Shown: one piece after another, positions 61,565 to 64,000 of the stretch
Position numbering within the stretch: the stretch's first letter is position 1
Layout: every line of letters starts with the position of its first letter
Assembly: GCF_026625565.1 (NCBI RefSeq)
Contig: NZ_CP112998.1
Span: forward strand, 3,908,501 to 3,972,500
Length of the DNA: 64,000 nt
From: Dyadobacter pollutisoli
GTDB lineage: Bacteria > Bacteroidota > Bacteroidia > Cytophagales > Spirosomataceae
Direction: 5' to 3'
Notes under the pieces: model-generated
Told to the model about the DNA's origin: nothing
Seen by the model: the letters and a program-made list of their open reading frames with translations, nothing else
Databases searched by the model: none
Translations under genes and position numbers: made by a program

Positions 61565-64000
61565 ATGCAAAAATCAGTACGTAACAAGCCGGTCGACTGG
61601 CGAAAAATTATGCGCATTGGACTGCTTCAATGGATTCTCGTCGCCACGCTGGCAGGCGCCAGCTACGCAAAAGAAACTTCTGCTCAATCGGTATTGAGTA
61701 AGGACATGACGCTGAGCCTGAAAAATGTCTCGCTTAAAGAAGCATTAAACCAGATCCAGCAAAAAGTGAACACGCGGTTTGTTTACAGCAGTCGCGTTTC
61801 GGTTCGGGAAAATGTGAGCATTGATGTAAAAAATCAGAAACTCTCCAAAGTACTGGACCAGCTCCTGGTTGCCCGCGGCATTACCTACCGGGTAATCAAC
61901 GACCAGATCGTGCTGGCAAAAAGCAGGCTCAGTAAAGAAGAATCTGTCATTCCTGAACTGGAAGAAAGGCTGCAAAACTATGTCCTGCCGCTGGAAATCA
62001 ATGTGACCGGTACCATTAGCTCGTCCGACGGGCAGGGTACGTTACCGGGTGTGAGTGTGGTTTTGAAAGGAAGCTCGCAGGGCACGACGACCGACAGTCA
62101 GGGGAAATTTGAAATGGTGGTACCGAATGTAGAATCGGTGCTGGTTTTTAGTTTCGTCGGCTATATCTCTCAGGAAATCGTGGTAGGTAACCGCACGTCG
62201 ATCAATGTAACATTGGAAGCCGACAACAAGGCATTGTCAGAAGTAGTCGTGGTGGGATATGGTACCCAGAAACGGGTAAACCTCACCGGCGCAGTAACAC
62301 AGGTTCAGGCCAAAGACCTGGAAAACAGGCCTTTGAATAATATGTCACAAATATTGCAAGGCATGGTGCCTAACCTGAACATTACTTTTGGTACAGGTGC
62401 CCCGGGATCGGGAGGAAGCCTGAACGTGCGCGGTGAAACTTCCATTAACGGCGGCGGCCCGCTGGTACTTGTCGACGGGATTCCTGGTGATATCAACCGG
62501 ATCAACCCTAACGACGTAGAATCAGTTTCGGTACTGAAAGATGCTGCTGCCTCGGCCATTTACGGTGCACGTGGAGCATTCGGGGTTATTTTGGTGACTA
62601 CCAAAACTGCGAAAAGCGGTAAAACCAGTGTTACATACAGCAACAACTTCGGCTGGTCGACGCCTACCGTCAGCACTAACTTCCTCACCAATGGTTACGA
62701 ACATACCAAATTGAATGATGAGGCATTCAAACGGGCAACAGGAAATACCTACACCCGGTATTCCGACGAAGACTATGCCGAACTGGAAGCCAGAAGATAC
62801 GACAAAACAGAGAATGCAGCCCGTCCGTGGACTGTGGTAAAAAATGTGAATGGCAAGGACATTTACAATTACTACGGAAACTACGACTGGTGGAACACGA
62901 TCTTCGATATGACGGAGCCGTCTATGCAGCATAACCTCAGCCTCTCCGGCGGTACTGAGAAGATCAATTACTTCCTCTCAGGATCGGCTTTTCAGAAAGA
63001 TGGGATTATGAAGATCAATACCGACCGGTTCAATTCCTATACTTTCAGAAGCAAGGTCAACGCGCAGCTGACGCCATGGCTGAAAGTGAGCAATAACACG
63101 CAATATTTCGATTCCAGATACAAATACCCAGGGCTTGAAGGCGGTGCGAATGCGAATTTTGTGGCAATTACTGTGCATGCAATGCCAGCCTACGCACCTC
63201 AAAACCCCGACGGAACGGCTACTTATAATACATTAAAAAACAACTACTCCATTGGTGACGGGTTGTTCGCCAATCTTTTGAAAGGAGCAGCGGGCGGAGA
63301 GAAGAAGATACACGAGCTCACGACCATTAACTCGGTTACCATTGATTTTACCAAATCCTGGAACCTGGTTGCCAATCATTCCTACTCATTCTACATTGCC
63401 GACGACTGGTACCGGTCAGCAGTTGCCCAATACTCCATTCAGCCTGGCATCCTGGCAGCGGTCCCGAATTACAATACCGACCAGTTGAAAAAGACATTAT
63501 GGTTTGATCCAATGCACGTTACCAATGTGTTTTCTTCTTTTAATCAAAACTTTGGAAAGCATTTTTTAGGTGCGACAATCGGGATGAACTATGAAACGCG
63601 CAAACATCAGGCACTCACAGGTTCGCGTAAAAATCTTTTGTCCGAGAGCCTAAATGACCTTAACCTCGGAACCGGGGAACAACTGGTGAATGGCGGATCT
63701 TACCAATACTCACTTTTCGGCGCATTCTTTCGCCTGAATTATGATTTCAGTGGTAAATATTTGTTTGAAGTCAATGGTCGGTACGATGGTACTTCCCGGT
63801 TTGGCGCAGGCAGGAGATATGGTTTCTTCCCGTCGGTTTCGGCAGGTTACCGCATCAGCGAGGAGGACTTTTTTGAACCTTTGAAAGGCGTAGTAAACAA
63901 CCTAAAAATCCGCGCATCTTACGGAACGCTCGGTAACCAGCTACCTCCAAAATTCAATGATAATCCAAGTTCGGCCAGCTTCTATCCCTACATTTCGACA
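61565..64000 (+). CDS. SusC-type TonB-dependent receptor with STN domain (partial)
   Basis: From ATG 61565 to the window end, 812 codons, open; the C-terminus is outside. Long signal peptide (IMRIGLLQWILVATLAGASY), an STN (secretin and TonB N-terminus) signalling domain at about residues 50-120 (MTLSLKNVSLKEALNQIQQ, YRVINDQIVLAKS), a carboxypeptidase-like sandwich (LPGVSVVLKGSSQGTTTDSQ), the SusC plug signature (VVVVGYGTQKRVNLTGAV; NPNDVESVSVLKDAAASAIY) and the start of the barrel. It is the receptor of the sigma/FecR cassette and probably imports an oligosaccharide. A SusD gene should follow outside the window. Confidence 0.93.
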   Translation, partial: MQKSVRNKPVDWRKIMRIGLLQWILVATLAGASYAKETSAQSVLSKDMTLSLKNVSLKEALNQIQQKVNTRFVYSSRVSVRENVSIDVKNQKLSKVLDQLLVARGITYRVINDQIVLAKSRLSKEESVIPELEERLQNYVLPLEINVTGTISSSDGQGTLPGVSVVLKGSSQGTTTDSQGKFEMVVPNVESVLVFSFVGYISQEIVVGNRTSINVTLEADNKALSEVVVVGYGTQKRVNLTGAVTQVQAKDLENRPLNNMSQILQGMVPNLNITFGTGAPGSGGSLNVRGETSINGGGPLVLVDGIPGDINRINPNDVESVSVLKDAAASAIYGARGAFGVILVTTKTAKSGKTSVTYSNNFGWSTPTVSTNFLTNGYEHTKLNDEAFKRATGNTYTRYSDEDYAELEARRYDKTENAARPWTVVKNVNGKDIYNYYGNYDWWNTIFDMTEPSMQHNLSLSGGTEKINYFLSGSAFQKDGIMKINTDRFNSYTFRSKVNAQLTPWLKVSNNTQYFDSRYKYPGLEGGANANFVAITVHAMPAYAPQNPDGTATYNTLKNNYSIGDGLFANLLKGAAGGEKKIHELTTINSVTIDFTKSWNLVANHSYSFYIADDWYRSAVAQYSIQPGILAAVPNYNTDQLKKTLWFDPMHVTNVFSSFNQNFGKHFLGATIGMNYETRKHQALTGSRKNLLSESLNDLNLGTGEQLVNGGSYQYSLFGAFFRLNYDFSGKYLFEVNGRYDGTSRFGAGRRYGFFPSVSAGYRISEEDFFEPLKGVVNNLKIRASYGTLGNQLPPKFNDNPSSASFYPYIST

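Overview
The window reads as chromosomal DNA of a Bacteroidota member, most likely in the Cytophagales (Dyadobacter/Spirosoma-like). The markers are SusC/TonB-dependent receptors with carboxypeptidase-regulatory-like N-terminal domains, a type IX secretion (T9SS) C-terminal sorting domain, a GLPGLI-family protein next to its outer-membrane barrel partner, an FecR/ECF-sigma cassette with a SusC carrying an STN domain, a TAnnTTTG-type promoter in front of araB, and a tmRNA with the tag GENTYAMAA. The genus is inferred; no rRNA gene is present.

Layout. 1-5.2 kb (minus): a DKNYY-family protein cut by the window edge, a GH95-like glycosidase, a degenerate lone receiver protein and a subtilisin-like lipoprotein protease. 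5.5-11.1 kb (plus): an ECF sigma factor, its anti-sigma, a small membrane protein, an S41 peptidase and a MacB/FtsX-type ABC permease, closed by a strong terminator. 11.1-13.7 kb: an AT-richer accessory patch with a HigB/HigA-type toxin-antitoxin pair, a second orphan antitoxin, an unknown gene and decayed coding remnants. 13.7-26.2 kb: an LLM flavin oxidoreductase, a tannase-family esterase, a tight minus-strand operon (lpxK - porin - miaE - AddB-like nuclease), then menC convergent with hemF and a truncated BlaI-like remnant. 26.4-31.2 kb: a TonB-dependent receptor, ssrA (tmRNA), a lipoprotein and a threonine/serine dehydratase. 31.3-35.8 kb (plus): a TPR histidine kinase, a T9SS-exported protein and a NarL-type response regulator. 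35.8-46.5 kb: an OmpA-like lipoprotein, GLPGLI protein plus outer-membrane barrel, a YfcE-like phosphodiesterase, an M28 peptidase with MerR and SRPBCC genes, an acyltransferase, an esterase and small membrane or lipoproteins.

46.5-54.0 kb is the most unusual part. A divergent receiver protein faces a run of five plus-strand genes with no gaps or overlaps between the first four: a ThiF/E1-like-nitroreductase fusion (Rv1355c-like), a GNAT-like acyltransferase, a 7TM-DISM histidine kinase, a receiver-histidine kinase hybrid and a lone receiver. This looks like a biosynthetic or modification pair tied to a phosphorelay.

54.3-64.0 kb: a small gene with a terminator, then the L-arabinose operon araB-araA-araD (minus) behind a NUDIX-family AraR-like regulator. 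A candidate promoter overlaps a candidate operator in front of araB. Divergent from the regulator is an ECF sigma - FecR anti-sigma - SusC receptor cassette that runs off the window. This pairing suggests regulated uptake of an arabinose-containing glycan next to its catabolic genes, which is inference from position.
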